From NCBI GenBank assembly GCA_004194705.1, contig SADC01001112.1, forward strand, positions 930,001 to 994,000: a DNA stretch of 64,000 nucleotides, in the 5' to 3' direction. This DNA is from Ditylenchus dipsaci. Lineage: Eukaryota; Nematoda; Chromadorea; Rhabditida; Anguinidae. Shown piece after piece: positions 10,701 to 22,595 of the stretch (position 1 is the stretch's first letter; each line of letters opens with the position of its first letter). The notes beneath the pieces are model-generated. The model was not told where the DNA came from and ran no database searches. It was given only the letters and a program-made list of their open reading frames with translations. A program made the position numbers and the translations under genes.

Positions 10701-11447
10701 CATGCATACCAGAGTTTATTTATGCGGTAGGCCCCAGTATTCAAAACTATGTTCAACATCTTCTTGTTAGTGGCCCTGTGTGATCAGTGGCCCGCTTTTA
10801 TTCCCTTCCCCTCCCAATCAGTGTTTTCGAAACTCACATTCACACTCACACTCACCTCACAGTGAGCCTCACATCTCACATCACACCTAACTCACACTCA
10901 CAGTCACACTCACACTTGATGTGAGTGTGAGTTTGACAAAACTCACACTCACATGAGGTGTGAGTGTGACTGTGAGTGTGAGTTTAGGTCTGATGTGAGA
11001 TGTGAGGCTCACTGTGAGGTGAGTGTGAGTGTGATATTATTCGGTGTGAGACTCACTGTGAGGTGAGTGTGAGTTTAAACTGTAGTCTCACTGTGAAATC
11101 CGAAATTTGCTGTGAGTTTACGATACTCTGTCTGCTATCATCACTCAGACTCTTTTCTCCGTGCACTTTTTGAAATTTTGTATCTTTTGTGTCATTTTCG
11201 GTTTGTGCCTACTCGCAGGCTATTCTTAATGCTAGGACAAACTCAAAGTTGCCGAGAAACATTTTAGAGTACGTAATAATCTACGTTAACCTGCTCTGTG
11301 TCTGAACACAAGCCAAAAACCTAAAGGAAAGCCACAATACCTTTAAAAGCCGGATGAATAAGATAAGCAACCAGATTTTATTGATTTATCTCATACAATA
11401 TCAAACATCGTGACAAAAGCTATTACAGTAAACAACAAGCTGTGAAT

Positions 11448-13130
11448 TTAATAAATCAAAGATGTTTTGTTTCTGTGAGCTGTTGTTGCCAGACCCGCCT
11501 GAGAAAAGATACGCTCGATAGGTGCACTTTTAGCCGGGATAGTTAAAACCTCCAAAGCGAAGATGGCAATCGCTCTTGCGTCCTCAAATACCAGTCCACA
11601 ATTACCCAAGTTGTTTGAAAACTTTGCTTACCGTATCCATAAATGATGACTAGGGACCCAATTCTATGCAAATGCATATTTTCTGCGGATATGCAAGCAA
11701 TAGTTATGCACAAAAAACATACTTTTAGCCCTGTTTGAGTACTTTTTTTGTACTTTTATGCAGCATGTTTTGCATATTTTCCATTTTTAGTGCATATTTT
11801 GCAATTTCGACGCATATTTTCTGCATATTGTAGAAAATCTCAGAAATTTTTGGGTTAAAAGATGTTGCAGCATGCCAAATCTCGTCTTTGTGTATAAATA
11901 AGTCAATATCTTAGTTTCCAAAACCAGGATACTTTATTGTCAAGCGTGTAAGAAAGAGATTTTTTCACTAAATAACCTCTATTGAGATAGCTAACGTTTC
12001 AGTACCGTGCGATTCATATTTTCAGTTAAAGTAGCAAAATAACAGTGCAAAGCACCGATTTGGTTTGTCAAAGATATTAATTTCGAAAATCGCAAAATGC
12101 ACATTGTTTATATTTGCGAGAAGATGCGAAGAAGTGGCAGGAGTACAGAACCCTTAATGTCTCGAAATTGCTTTACAAAATATTTTTTTTGCAACTTAGC
12201 TAGTAAATGGCGGTCAACACTTTTCAAAAATCTTTTTCGACTGAAATCCTGCGGCATCTTCATGGGAGCAGAATAGTTTTTTTAAAGCTATGTTCAAATC
12301 CTAGGTCAAATGGGGCGTCAAATAAATTAAATACTGAAGTCAAATAATTAAATCCCTAGGTTAATACACCTTGCTTCAGCAAAGCCATATGTCAAATTTT
12401 GGTCAATTTTTTTTTGCAAAAAAATTTAGCATCATCCAAAAAGTATCTTTTAATCATGTATAAGCTGCCAAACCGTTTAAAAGCATGTTTCAGAGCAATT
12501 TTACGACATATAGTGATTCTTCACAAATTTTATGCGGTACATTTATAAGGTTTAGTCTAAAAATTATACTGCATATTTTACGTTTTTAGCGCATATTTAA
12601 GCATTTTTAGCGCATATTTTATGCGCATATTTCGCATTTTTTAGTGCATAGAATTTGGGTCCTAATGATGACCAATACTTCAAAGCGTCAATTGAATCCC
12701 GCCGACTGTAGTTGCACTGCGCACACGATTGAGCATTTGATCCAGAAAAGAATTTGCAGAAATTCGGCCACTATTTAATCCAGAATTACGGCTTTCCGTG
12801 GCAACTTCTCCCAGCAGCTGATTTAATGTTGAGTTGACTTCCGAAAATCGACCAATTGCCACTATTTGCGATGCCCATCTGGTACTAGAGGAAAGCAGGA
12901 TTTGCTTTCCGCAAGCGTTTTTCAGCTCCTGGAATACAGTTGAAGTTACGGACAGCTGACTTATCACACTAAAAGACATACCTCTTTGGCAGTTGTCGAG
13001 TGTCTGAATTGATTGGTGAGAGCACAAAAAGTTCGATAGCCAGAATGAGTAGCAAAATTCTTCTTGAACATCGACATTATCACCAACTGAAGAGAGTGTG
13101 CGAAACAGCCAATACGTAGAGGAAAAGCGG
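11448..13130 (-). pseudogene. hAT transposase, split by another hAT element
   Basis: N-terminal/central part (about 13130-12673): FCYSFWLSNFLCSHQ, then LLSSSTRWASQIVAIGRFSE, the hAT 'TRW' region, to SIDALKYWSS. An insertion (11651-12664 plus its 8-bp duplication) interrupts here. The frame then resumes at 11642 with FMDT and ends in EVLTIPAKSAPIERIFSQAG...RNKTSL with stop at 11448, which is the conserved hAT C-terminal dimerisation region. A short intron is likely near 11620. At least one 1-nt frame break (near 12690) is present besides the insertion. The gene cannot make an intact transposase as assembled. Confidence 0.75.
11651..12664. mobile_element. Non-autonomous hAT element, 8-bp TSD
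   Basis: Ends TAGGGACCCAATTCTATGCA and inverse TGCATAGAATTTGGGTCCTA; exact duplication ATGATGAC at 11643-11650 and 12665-12672. Subterminal regions are packed with gcatattttc / agcgcatattt words. No coding frame. It lies inside the transposase gene of the hAT at 10819-13315. Confidence 0.85.
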
Positions 13131-13739
13131 ACCTAAGATGAATCGATTCGTAATGAAAATTCTTAAGTCTTGTAACCTACTGGATACTTAGGTCGAGGGA
13201 ATTATTGCACTGGTTTGTCAAAGTCACACTCACATCAAGTGTGAGTGTGACTGTGAGGGTGTGACGTGAGATCACACTGTGAGTGTGAGTGTGAATGTGA
13301 GTTTCGAAAACACTGCTCCCATACAGCCCTTATTCCCTTTTAAATCCAAAAGGCGCCAATTTAAATTTTTCAAATTTTGACTAAAAAACCATGATACCCC
13401 CCCCTGTGGTTCGAAAAATTTTTTTTTTCTCAGAACCAAAAAAACAGCCGGCTTTCTCATGAAATCGGGGTCGAGAAACACGAATATGAAGTTATCTCCT
13501 CCACCTGATCAGTCCCCGTGGGGGGGGGGGGGATTCTGAACTCAAGCCTTTTGAAAATTGGGTTAAAAAAAGTGTCGGACCCTAGGCGGGAACGAACTTT
13601 TGGGGGTGCCACTAAATCGAGGTTTGACTGCATTGTCTTGACTTTGGCTAGTTTTATTGGCTGTATTGGGTTTCGATTTCATTAGTTTCGAAATGTACCT
13701 AAGCAACTAACCCACTTTAACCCTTCCGGTCTCCAAAAG

Positions 13740-14640
13740 CTTGGATAGGTAATACCTGGCTAGGTGGATATTCACTTGGATGGCCTGAAAATAAAAATTG
13801 AGTCAGATTCAAAATTTTAACATTTTATCATACGTAAAATCGTGTGGTGAATTGGGCTTGATAAGACCAAAACTCCGATTTCACCTACTTAGACCCAAAA
13901 CCCGAAATGGGTACCCCTGGTCCAGGTGGATATCCATTTACGAGCGTTATGCAAACTGATCCACACCGAATTGATCCATACCGAATAGGTCCACACACAA
14001 ATTGGCCCACACACGAATTGGTCAAAACTTTTCAAATTCGTTGAAATTTTTTTCGGGAATTTAAATTCTTTAGTCTGAACCAACCAAACCAAGTGGTCGT
14101 CCACTTGGAGCAATTTTTTTACTTTTTCGGGTTCCGAAACATATTTTCTGGACTAATAAGGACATGCTGAAGATGGTTTGATAGTGGTGATATGCCGTTT
14201 TGTAGGGTATTTTTTGAGTTTTAGTAAAATCGAGTTTTGGCAAAATCAATTATTTTGCAAAACTCAAAAATAACCATACAAAACAACATTTTACCACTAT
14301 TGAACCATCTTCAGCATGCCCGAATCAACCCAGGAAATAGGTTTCGGAACATGAAAAACGAAAAAAAAAATCCGATCAAGTGGACGACCACTTGGTTTGG
14401 TTGCTTCATACTAAAAAAATTACATCCCTGCAAAATATTTCAACTTTCAAAAAATTCAAATTATTTGAAAAGTGTGGATCAATTCATGTGCGGACCAATT
14501 CGGTATGGACCAATTCGGTGTGGATCAATTCGCTTAACGCCCGTAAATGGATATCCACCTGATCAGAAGCTACCCATTTCGGGTTTTGGGGTCTGTGTAG
14601 GTGAAATTGGGATTTTGGTCTTATCAAATTTCTTCTCAAA
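13740..14640. repeat. Large inverted repeat (foldback)
   Basis: Arms around a centre near 14230: 'gatccacaccgaattgatcc' arrays at 13952-14030 pair with 14465-14530, 'aaaccaagtggtcgtccact' near 14084 pairs with 14378-14400, and 'tgaagatggtttgatagtgg' near 14168 with its inverse at 14285-14315. The outer parts share 'tttcgggttttgggtct'. The same inner core recurs inside the element at 52852-54393. ORFs here are repeat artefacts. Confidence 0.7.
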
Positions 14641-15214
14641 ACAAAAAACATTTGAAATTTGAATCTAAATACGGAAGCTGTCCTAAGTGAGAATGGTCCT
14701 TTTAGGGTTGGGACCGGCGAAGGGTGTCCTAAGTGGGAGCGTGTCCTAAGTGGGCGGTGTCCTAAGTAAGAGCGTCGACTGTATGTGATTTTTCATTAAC
14801 CGAGTAAAGGCGACAAATTTTTTTTCAAATCATTTTGCCATTTAAACAACCGGAAAATCTCTTCGCTTTTTTGATCTCTTGCTAGCAGCTTATGTCTTCA
14901 AATTTGAGTATATCAAAGCAGTCTTGGCAGTAGTCAGTAAACAAGTCTTAAAGTTTTGGCACGGCGGCAGTGCAGAGCCATACCTAATCCTGAAAACACT
15001 GGCACCAAATATCTTAGCCATTCCTGCCAGCTAGATGGTCTTGAAAGACTGTTCTCTCGGTTAAATCTTGCAAGGAGCAGCCAAGAAAAATAGTTCTGTG
15101 CCAAAAACTGGTCACACGTAAAGTTTTGCTAAACTTCCACCAACGATACATTTTTTGATTACATTTGTGTTTGTTCCGTGCTGCATATTCTTAAAGGGGC
15201 ATACCAGCGCGTTA

Positions 15215-16619
15215 CACGGTCAATTTTAAATTTGCAAAAGGCGGGGATCAGCCATATTCGAACGAGAATTATTTTTAAATGCAAATTTGTTATTCTGTAA
15301 AGAACAATAATTTATGAAAAGCACACTGTTAGTCTAATAACATGGGTAGCTCAATGGTAATGTGTTAATGTAGTCCGAACATGGTCGAATTCGGTTCCAA
15401 CACGGTGTATAGCTTTTTGTATAAAATGACAAATTTGTATCTAAAATAATTCTCGTTTGAACATACCTGGTCCCGGTAAAATCCCAACTGGCAGCCGTTC
15501 CAACTGGCAGCCCCCAACTGGCAGCCCTCCCAACTGGCAGCCCCCAACTGGCAGCCCTCCCAACTGGCAGCCCCCAACTGGCAGCCCTCCCAACTGGCAG
15601 CCCCCAACTGGCAGCCCCCAACTGGCAGCCCTCACAACTGGCAGCCCCCAACTGGCAGCCTTCCCAACTGGCAGCCCCCGACTGGCAGCTTTTTTCAAAT
15701 TTATAGCCCTGACACGGAAAAATGTTTCAAATTAAAAAGCCGTCGTATGTCTGTTCTAGTATTGGCACTTCTTTAGTCCCCCCCCCATACCCGGATATTT
15801 CAAAAAATGACCCAAAATCATCTCCTGAACTCATTTTTTCTGCACATTTTGGATTGTATGAAAAACATTTTTTAAAATTTGGGACGCTACTGTCATATAC
15901 CCCCGCCAAAAAGCTACTGTAATATACCCTCCCCCCCCCCCCCCCAAAAAATCGGACCTACTGTCATATACCCCCCCCCCAAAAAACCGACTTTTTTAGG
16001 AGTGTCTAAAAACCATTTTTATGCAATAATTTTGCCATAAAGGGACCAGAAAAGCAGTTTAAAAGGGATTATGGGCTGTATTGGAGGGGAAGGGAATAAT
16101 ACAGGGGCCACCTTTTTTTAGCTGCTTTACCATGTTTTTCAACTCGGGCCGTGGCAAAATAGACTCTATATGCATTTTATGATCAAGCCCCAAGGGGGCG
16201 CAGGGGGCTTGGTTGGTTAGAGATGCGCGCGCGCACTTACCTTAGACATAATTCCGAGCAAGACTCTTGATCAAAATGCATTTAGAGAGTCTTTTTGCCC
16301 AGCTCCAGCAAGAAAAATGTGATAAATCACTAAAAATTACCCTAAAAAAAGGATGAATCTGAAAAGTGCCAATTGTGGCTGAAAAGTGCCACCTTTTGGC
16401 TGAAAAAGGCCACCCTTCAGCTAAAAGAAATAAAGTGAGAGTTTTTCTGTCAGTTGGGGCTGCCAGTCGGGGGCTGCCAGTTGGAAGGCTGCCAGTTGGA
16501 GGGCTGCCAGTTGGGGCTGTCAGTTGGGATGGCTGCCAGTTGGGGGCTGCCAGTTGGAACGGCTGCCAGTTGGGTGTCGTTCCTGGTCCCTGCCTTTTGT
16601 GGATTTGAAATTGCCCGTG
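15215..16619. mobile_element. TA-flanked foldback with CAACTGGCAGCCC arrays
   Basis: TA at 15213-15214 and 16620-16621; ends cacggtcaattttaaat and inverse gatttgaaattgcccgtg. Inverted arrays of a 14-15-nt motif, ccaactggcagccc(t/c), lie at 15484-15690 (about 14 copies) and inverted at 16452-16573 (about 8). The core contains C-rich blocks and a repeat-1 module (16185-16255). All ORFs across the arrays are repeat products. Confidence 0.75.
15478..15690 (+). repeat. Tandem CAACTGGCAGCCCCC array
   Basis: About 14 copies of a 14-15-nt unit (caactggcagccccc / caactggcagccctcc). The inverse array is at 16452-16573. Confidence 0.9.
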
Positions 16620-17501
16620 TAACACAGCCCCCCAAAATTCGAAATCATAATTACTTTCGAAATTTCGCGCCAAATGAAAAGTTTATGAAAATTGTGGTTT
16701 CTGACCATTCCTCTCCTGTTACACTTCTTAAGTGGAGTTTCTTGAACATTTTGTAAACTTTTATGCCTATCAGGTTCCCTAATAAGTGGGCTTTCAGATA
16801 AGCTATCACTTGCTACAATATGCTGTGAAAACTTTGATTTTCAAAATGTTTTATGAAAAATGGGACAATTTTTTTTCATGGGTAGTGCTCTAAAACATGT
16901 TTCGTGTGGTCATTAGTCACATATTTTCAGCTGGTTTTTAACATAGAGCAAGAAATTTGCTACATCTCTGTGAAAAAATTTGTCAAAAAAATGCGCATTT
17001 TCGCAATCTCATGCGGGGCGAATAAAAACAGCACGAAAAAGCCCATTTTTGACTAGAAAAAACGAGTTTCTGGATGTTATGTAGTTCTAGTTGTAGAATT
17101 TGTGTTCTATCAAAAATTTGTCTGGTGATCTCGTAGTAGAGATCCTGGGCTACATTTTGGTATATAAAATACTGCCAAAAGTCCGTGGTTTTTGAGTTTT
17201 GTCCGTGAAAAAATTTTGGCTAAAATTTTCTTGTATTCAGGTATATGAATATGGTCCAAAGAAGACGTCAATTGAGGCACAAATAGTCAGAATCAAGCCA
17301 AATCCGAAGACAACGAATGCAACAGAAGCTGCGTCGAAGGCGAATCGGGTGAAAAAAGAAAGAATACAAGAAAAACCACTTTAACTATCATCTCAACTTG
17401 GTATATCAACTTGGTCTGAATATCTCAACTTGGTAGGGTTTGCAAATTTAATTATTTTATGCTTGACTGTTATTTTGACTTAAGCCAGTCGCAAAGCCGC
17501 A

Positions 17502-18371
17502 ATGCAGCTCAGTAAACAGCAGTCCGAGCAAGAATCTCAAACTCAAGCTGTGCTTTTTGCAAAGATGAGACATGTGGCTGCTGCTCGTTGGACCAAATCA
17601 AGAACAGTGAAGTCGAAAACCGTGGAGGCATCCAAAATTTGGAGCGGTAATTTTCTTGCAGTTTTTTCCAATCTATTTGTAATTTTTCGAAGTGCTACAA
17701 AAAAGACTGGTCAGGCTGCAAGAATCTAAAAAATTGGACTTCTCTGGTCACTTCAACGAAAATCTCTTCCTCATCTTGCTTGGCGATAAAGGAGGCTCAA
17801 CTACAACAATTGTAATTGGTATTGGTAACCTGAGGAAAGCAAGCCTGGTACCAAAGCTTTACATGTGTGTTTTGATTACGTGCTTTACGTGGTTGTACAA
17901 AATTTTTTATAGGGAATCATTGCCAAAAGCTGTTAACTGGAGATGGGCCAGATCGCATTGCTAGTGTCATACGATGTCATCCAAAGCAAACTGCCCTTCG
18001 TTCGCGTCTCTCCTTTCTAGGAGGAGTGTAGTCGATGTCAAAAGCAAGCTTCCTCGCTGAAGGTGAAATAGCACAGTTCAGTATGTGGTCACAGGACTTC
18101 TTTGTCTGTCTAAACGTGAGCGTTCGCATTTCATTATTTGGCTGAAATATATCACTCCAAAGTGACATATGCTGTGTTCTCATGTTTTGGAATTTATGAA
18201 GCTACACAACTTTTGGGGACTGCTGTCGGAGCAATCGATCGAGTCATTGCATCGGATGGTAAATGGAGATGAGCAAAGGTTTGCGTCCCTCGGAAGAAGA
18301 GAGAATATATTGAGGAAAATAGTTGAGGAAAGTTATGTTAGAAATGTAGCTTTTAATTTGATACTGTTATG
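17502..18371 (+). CDS. Uncharacterised TE-borne protein, GDKGG / SEQxIESLH
   Basis: The first exon begins MQLSKQQSEQESQ, continues RHVAAARWTKSRTVKSK, and ends at 17646 before a 49-nt intron. The next exon runs SVLQKRLVRLQESKK, LDFSGHFNENLFLILL and GDKGGSTTTIVIGIGN. Frame breaks or another intron follow to about 18160. The last part reads HVLEFMKLHNFWGLLSEQSI then ESLHRMVNGDEQRF, with stop at 18371. An upstream basic, Arg-rich patch at 17242-17390 may be another exon. From memory, the pairing of a GDKGG-like motif with a C-terminal WGL-SEQ-IESLH motif marks a family of uncharacterised proteins that are repetitive in several invertebrate genomes; I know of no demonstrated function. Its place in the core of a TTAA-flanked element suggests it may be that element's own protein. 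Confidence 0.55.
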
Positions 18372-18486
18372 AATGTCTAATAAAATGTTTCACTGAAATT
18401 GCTTTTAGTTTGGCAATGAAATCATTGGAATAACAATCCGTAACAATATATAACTGAAGTCAATGATAGACCTCGTTCGTTTCAAA

Positions 18487-19524
18487 TAGGGTTGAGTGAT
18501 GGTAATTACCCAGGTAATTCTCCGGGTAATTACCCGGTAATTACCCGGAGAAATACTAAGTATTTCTCCGTAAAGAAAAATCGGAGAAATACCATTTTTT
18601 AGAATTTATTGCAGTTGACCTTCGATATTTTTTCTGAAAACTGTTTTTTTCTGCTGCTCTATTCGTATTATAGATGGAAAATTTAGATGTCCAAATTCAA
18701 GCCTTTTTCTGGTGTTGGAATTACTACAATCGAGTTGAAGAAAGAAATGCAAATGGGAATCTGACAGTGGTCGGTTTTGTGCAAGTTCTGCAATGCTGGC
18801 TACAAGTCAGATGCGAAAAGAATGGAGAAACACTTGGAGGTTGGTTCTTATAAAAGTATGAAGCGTTTAGATTTTCTGTTTTTGCTTTAGAATTGCGTCA
18901 AAGTAGGAGCCGGGAGGCAATGTTTACTTTCTAATTATGCAGGAATCACTTCCCGCGTGAGCCATGCTTTTCTTTTACACTACTGGTCTTCTTTTTAATG
19001 TCAAAGGTTCGACTTTCAGCTGATACATTTTTTCGTTATTTTATTTTTCTGCGATATCTTCTTCATTTTATGCTGATATCTTTTTCATTTTAGTGCTGAT
19101 ATGTTTTGAATGTTTTTATTTTACAAGTATAATTGCTTTCTTCATAGAAAATTTTATGGCAATTATGGTCGACAAATATCACAATCGCCACTAACCATTC
19201 ACTTTTTATTAGGATTAACTATTAACCAATCCACCTACCCTACTCAGCAAGAAATTTTTTGGTTTAGGTATCATCCAGGTGGTTTAGGTATCATCCAGGT
19301 GTTTTGAGTGATATCCAGATGATTCGGGTACTATCCATGTGATTTGGGAACCACCCAGGTGATTTGGGCACCATACCGGTGGTTTGGGTACCATTCAGGT
19401 GGTTTGGGTACCATCCAGATGGCTTAGGTATCAGCAAATAGTATTTCTCCGCTTTTCGGGTAATTATCGGTAATTACCCGGTAATTACCCGAAAAGTATT
19501 TCTCCAGAGAATCACCCAACCCTA
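18487..19524. mobile_element. Non-autonomous hAT-type element, 8-bp TSD
   Basis: Ends TAGGGTTGAGTGAT and inverse ATCACCCAACCCTA; exact duplication GTTTCAAA at 18479-18486 and 19525-19532. Inverted arrays of ggtaattacccg at both ends. The right half also has a separate tandem, 'ggtttgggtaccatccaggt' (19262-19440, about 8 copies). No coding frame. Confidence 0.85.
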
Positions 19525-19793
19525 GTTTCAAAACATGTGAAAAAGTGACATTTTCAAGAAATCTTTTATGAATTTCTTGGCATTTTGATTATTTTGATTT
19601 CGAATTTTGGGGGCTGTGGTAACGCGCTGGTATGCCCTTTAACGAATAAAAACGCACTGAAAGTTTGAGGTTTTTAAGAGAATGATAAAAAATAAGGTGC
19701 GGCACCAGCCGGTGCGGAACCGGCACCGGCCGGTGCAGGTGCCGGTGCGGATGTTCCGAGATTTACATCACCGCCAATCTTTTGCACGAATTA

Positions 19794-20042
19794 CCGTATT
19801 TCCTCTAATTTCTCCCCTCCCTCTAATTACTCCCCCGCCTAACTTCAAGTGGTCTGAAATTTCTGTTTTCATTTACTGTTTGAGCTGTGTAAAAAGTGCC
19901 TGAGAGGGATTTTAAAAATCTAACAGGCACTTTTTACACAGCTCAAAGAGTAAATGAAAACAGAAATTTCAGGCCACCTCAAGTTTGAAAAAATCGCTTG
20001 CCTCTAATTACTCCCCCGGGGGAGAAATTAGAGGAAATACGG
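19794..20042. mobile_element. Palindromic MITE, TACCGTATTT family
   Basis: TA at 19792-19793 and 20043-20044; ends ccgtatttcctctaatttct and inverse gagaaattagaggaaatacgg. The inner arms 'gagctgtgtaaaaagtgcct' are shared with the copy at 2614-2855. Confidence 0.85.
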
Positions 20043-20249
20043 TATTTGTGTCCTAAACTGTGTACTGAGTGTCCGGATTTTTTCAAATTATTTAAATTAT
20101 TTTCTATTTATGCTGTTAGCTTAATTGCCACTTTGGAGTTAAGTCATGCAAAGGATTTGTATTTCAAGCTTGTGGCCTTTTTGGAGTATCAATGACGGCT
20201 GGCAAAGCTGACCTAGCAATATATATCATACACTTAAAATGGTTAACAA

Positions 20250-20780
20250 CTATTTGTGTCGCGTGGTCTTCGTACTCGTAGTACGAGTACGATACGAGTA
20301 CGAAGTACGGGTACGAGTTCGTTACACTGGTTGGCTGTTATGATTAGAAAAAATTTTAAAATTGGAGGGACCACCAGACCACCGTGAGAATGGTCTTTGA
20401 AGAAAAAAAATTCTGGAGACTCGAGAAGTTGTGGTTTTATGTCAAATTCAACCCCCCCCCCCTCTCTTAATAGTGAAACCTCTTTAAGGTTACAGGCTCA
20501 TTGCCGGTTTGTGGAATCCCGGTCGCTGCAAATAACGCTGATGACCGGACCGGAGCCCGTACGGAATCCCGTACCGGATTTCGGTCTCAAGATTACAAAT
20601 CGCATCCGTAATCCCTCTGGTCCATGAAAGAAACCGGAATCCGGCTGGGTTTTCGGATATGATAACTATTTCATATGATAACTGTACTTCGATAGCTGTA
20701 GGGTTTCTCGTATATTATACGAGAATTTCTCTAGTTATCACATCCGGGAGTCCGGCTAGATTCCGGTTAATTTTCACATA
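20250..20780. repeat. GTACGAGTAC and CCGGAATCC repeat patches
   Basis: 20270-20325 is a run of 'gtacgagtac' palindromic words. 20520-20770 has degenerate inverted 'ccggaatcccg' / 'cgggagtccggc' words typical of the array-ended elements, but I could not pair clear termini or a duplication. Confidence 0.4.
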
Positions 20781-21202
20781 TCAAGTCGGAATCACTCTGG
20801 TACGCAAAACCATCAGCACTAGTTGCAAACATTATTTATGATTGACTAAAATGTTTTTAAAAGAAGAGTCAGGCTTGGTGCACTCCGTTGGGTGTCCTGG
20901 TTGTAGTACGGAGGTATTAGTACTGAGAAAGTGGTACTCAGGTGGTGGTACCGAGGCAATAACTAGGTGTTGGTACTGAGTTGGAAGTGCCTAGGTAGTG
21001 GCACTGAAGTAGTATACAAGTAGCGGTACCCAGTTAGAAGAACTTAGATATTTGTGCCCATAACCGCAACTTTCGTCACAGCCATAAAGATGATTACTTC
21101 TGATTCCCTCTTGGTCGCTAAAATTAGACAAACTAAACCAACTTCTCTTGAAAAAGTTGAAGTTTCGGCTGTCGTGGTACCCAGGTCGCAGCACTCCAGT
21201 CA

Positions 21203-21340
21203 CTAAAGTGAACCCTCGATTGAACGACACCCCTGGGGACCGACTGAGAGTGTCGTTAAATTGGGAGTTCATTTTGACTAAATTTTAGTCAAAGCCAAGC
21301 AAATTGTATTATTTTTGGGTGTCGTTAAATCGAGGTTGAC
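21203..21340. mobile_element. Small mariner-type MITE
   Basis: Left end gtgaaccctcgattgaacgac and right end gtcgttaaatcgaggttgac (inverted, diverged), with TA following at 21341. Ends resemble the satellite-bearing element at 24383-25330. Confidence 0.6.
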
Positions 21341-21410
21341 TATAATAGAAGGAGTGACAAAACATAAGCAAAATAAGACAAACAAAAAAATAAATTAAAA
21401 ATTAAGGAGT

Positions 21411-22512
21411 TAGGCGGAAACCCGGAATTTCCGGATTTCAACCGGGGCGAAAATCCGTGTAAAAAATCCGAGTTTTTGGACTCTAAGCGCGGCGAAAATC
21501 CGGAATTTTAAGATTTTCGCCGTGAAAGCATTTATTCAAAAAAAAAGAATTTTTTATGTTTTATGTGTCTCTAGCTTATTTATTTTGCATTCCCACTTTA
21601 GCGTAAATGATAGTTGTCTCATTTGATTTCTTTGTTAGACAGCCTTGTTTTATCATTCTTTATTCCACGCATTCTTAACACGAGAACGCCCGACCGGTAT
21701 ATGCGTGTATTCTGGTGCAGTTTTTTACGCAGATCGTTTCCATATATAGGAGTATGGGTGTTCGGATCTGATAAAGTAACCTAATACCCTGTTTCCAGTA
21801 CTCCACCATTTCGAGGAAAGTGGACAATCTCCCGAGAAGCTGACACTACTCATCTTCAGACAGCATCTATAACTGTAATATGTCAAAATGACCGCCACGA
21901 TCTGCTCTATCGAATGAGTATGTGAGTTGCAATATGTATGCAAAAGCTTGAACAACCAGCGTCCGATGCACAAAAACACCATTTTCTCACCAAGCGAATT
22001 TCCACATAAAGCCGCTCAAGAGCACGTCACAGCTGTGTATAACTGCTTGTTAATACTTGTGGAGAAATTCAACAGCTAGAAGATGAGCAAAAAATCAGCA
22101 CAAAAATCTGACAAAAGTCACTCCGAAATTACAGCACAAGAGGTAAAACCAGCTGTTTTCCTGGTATTGGAATTTGAAGGATACTTGGTTTGATACTTGG
22201 CTTGGTGCCAACTTTCTATACTTTCTATTCTAAACTTTCTATACATCTATGCGAGCGCAATATACTAAAATGATTAGCAGGAAAAATGCAATAGAACCAG
22301 TGCGAAAGCTCATAAGACAGCAAGCCAGTGTCACGAAAATTAAAGCTAAAACAATTTGACCCAGCTTTAGCACAAAAATTCAGGCAGTTGTGGCTTGGTT
22401 ACGCTCAAATTACGCTCACAGAATTGAATTCCCATTGAATTCCCGCGGCGAAAATCCCAAAGTTCCGGATTTTTGCCGCGGTTAGAGTCCGGAAATTCCG
22501 GATTGCCGCCTA
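21411..22512. mobile_element. Foldback element with TAGGCGG ends
   Basis: Left end taggcggaaacccggaattt and right end aaattccggattgccgccta are inverted copies. Repeated 'cggcgaaaatccg' words flank both ends (21445-21525, 22443-22485). The core (21540-22440) has no convincing gene. No clear duplication was found. Confidence 0.55.
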
Positions 22513-22595
22513 CCTCCAAAAATAAAGGTTTCTAAATAGAGTCCGAAATGCGATTTGCCCCCAACGCGTGGATACCCTTATTAAATACCAACAAA

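Larger units (their letters stand above)
10819..13315. mobile_element. hAT transposon, array ends, 8-bp TSD
   Basis: Ends CAGTGTTTTCGAAACTCAC (10819) and the exact inverse at 13297-13315, followed inward by TCACACTCACA-type arrays (10838-11100; 13225-13300). Target duplication: CTCCCAAT at 10811-10818 and CTCCCA-T at 13316, where one A is missing from the right copy. The undisturbed target, ctcccaatacagccc, can be read at 43767. It contains a broken hAT transposase gene on the minus strand. Confidence 0.85.
10052..13634. mobile_element. Mariner-type foldback element hosting a hAT
   Basis: Left arm: ggtgccactatatcgaggtt at 10052, the subterminal motif at 10110-10160, a C-run, 'ctgatcaggtggaggagata', a G-run and an AT-rich block to about 10420. 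Right arm (13325-13634) is its inverse, ending ...ccactaaatcgaggtttgactgca. The left TIR tip is lost. The core carries the repeat-1 GC-rich module. The hAT element at 10819-13315 sits in the right arm. A related arm is at 33330-33560. Confidence 0.65.
15195..19638. mobile_element. TTAA-flanked element with a GDKGG-protein gene
   Basis: TTAA at 15191-15194 and 19639-19642. Ends AGGGGCATACCAGCGCGTTAC (left) and the inverse of AGGGCATACCAGCGCGTTAC (right). The terminal repeat is longer than it first seems: after a TA-flanked insertion (15215-16619) the left side continues cacagccccccaaaattcga, matching the right side (tcgaattttgggggctgtgg). The core holds the plus-strand gene at 17502-18371. Also nested: a hAT-type element at 18487-19524. 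TTAA targets are the rule for piggyBac, but the gene inside does not look like piggyBac transposase. Confidence 0.7.

Noticed and set aside
15334..16756. Overlapping open frames rich in WGLPVG or NWQPPTGSP on both strands
   Set aside because: They translate the CAACTGGCAGCCC arrays in every frame; no splice context.
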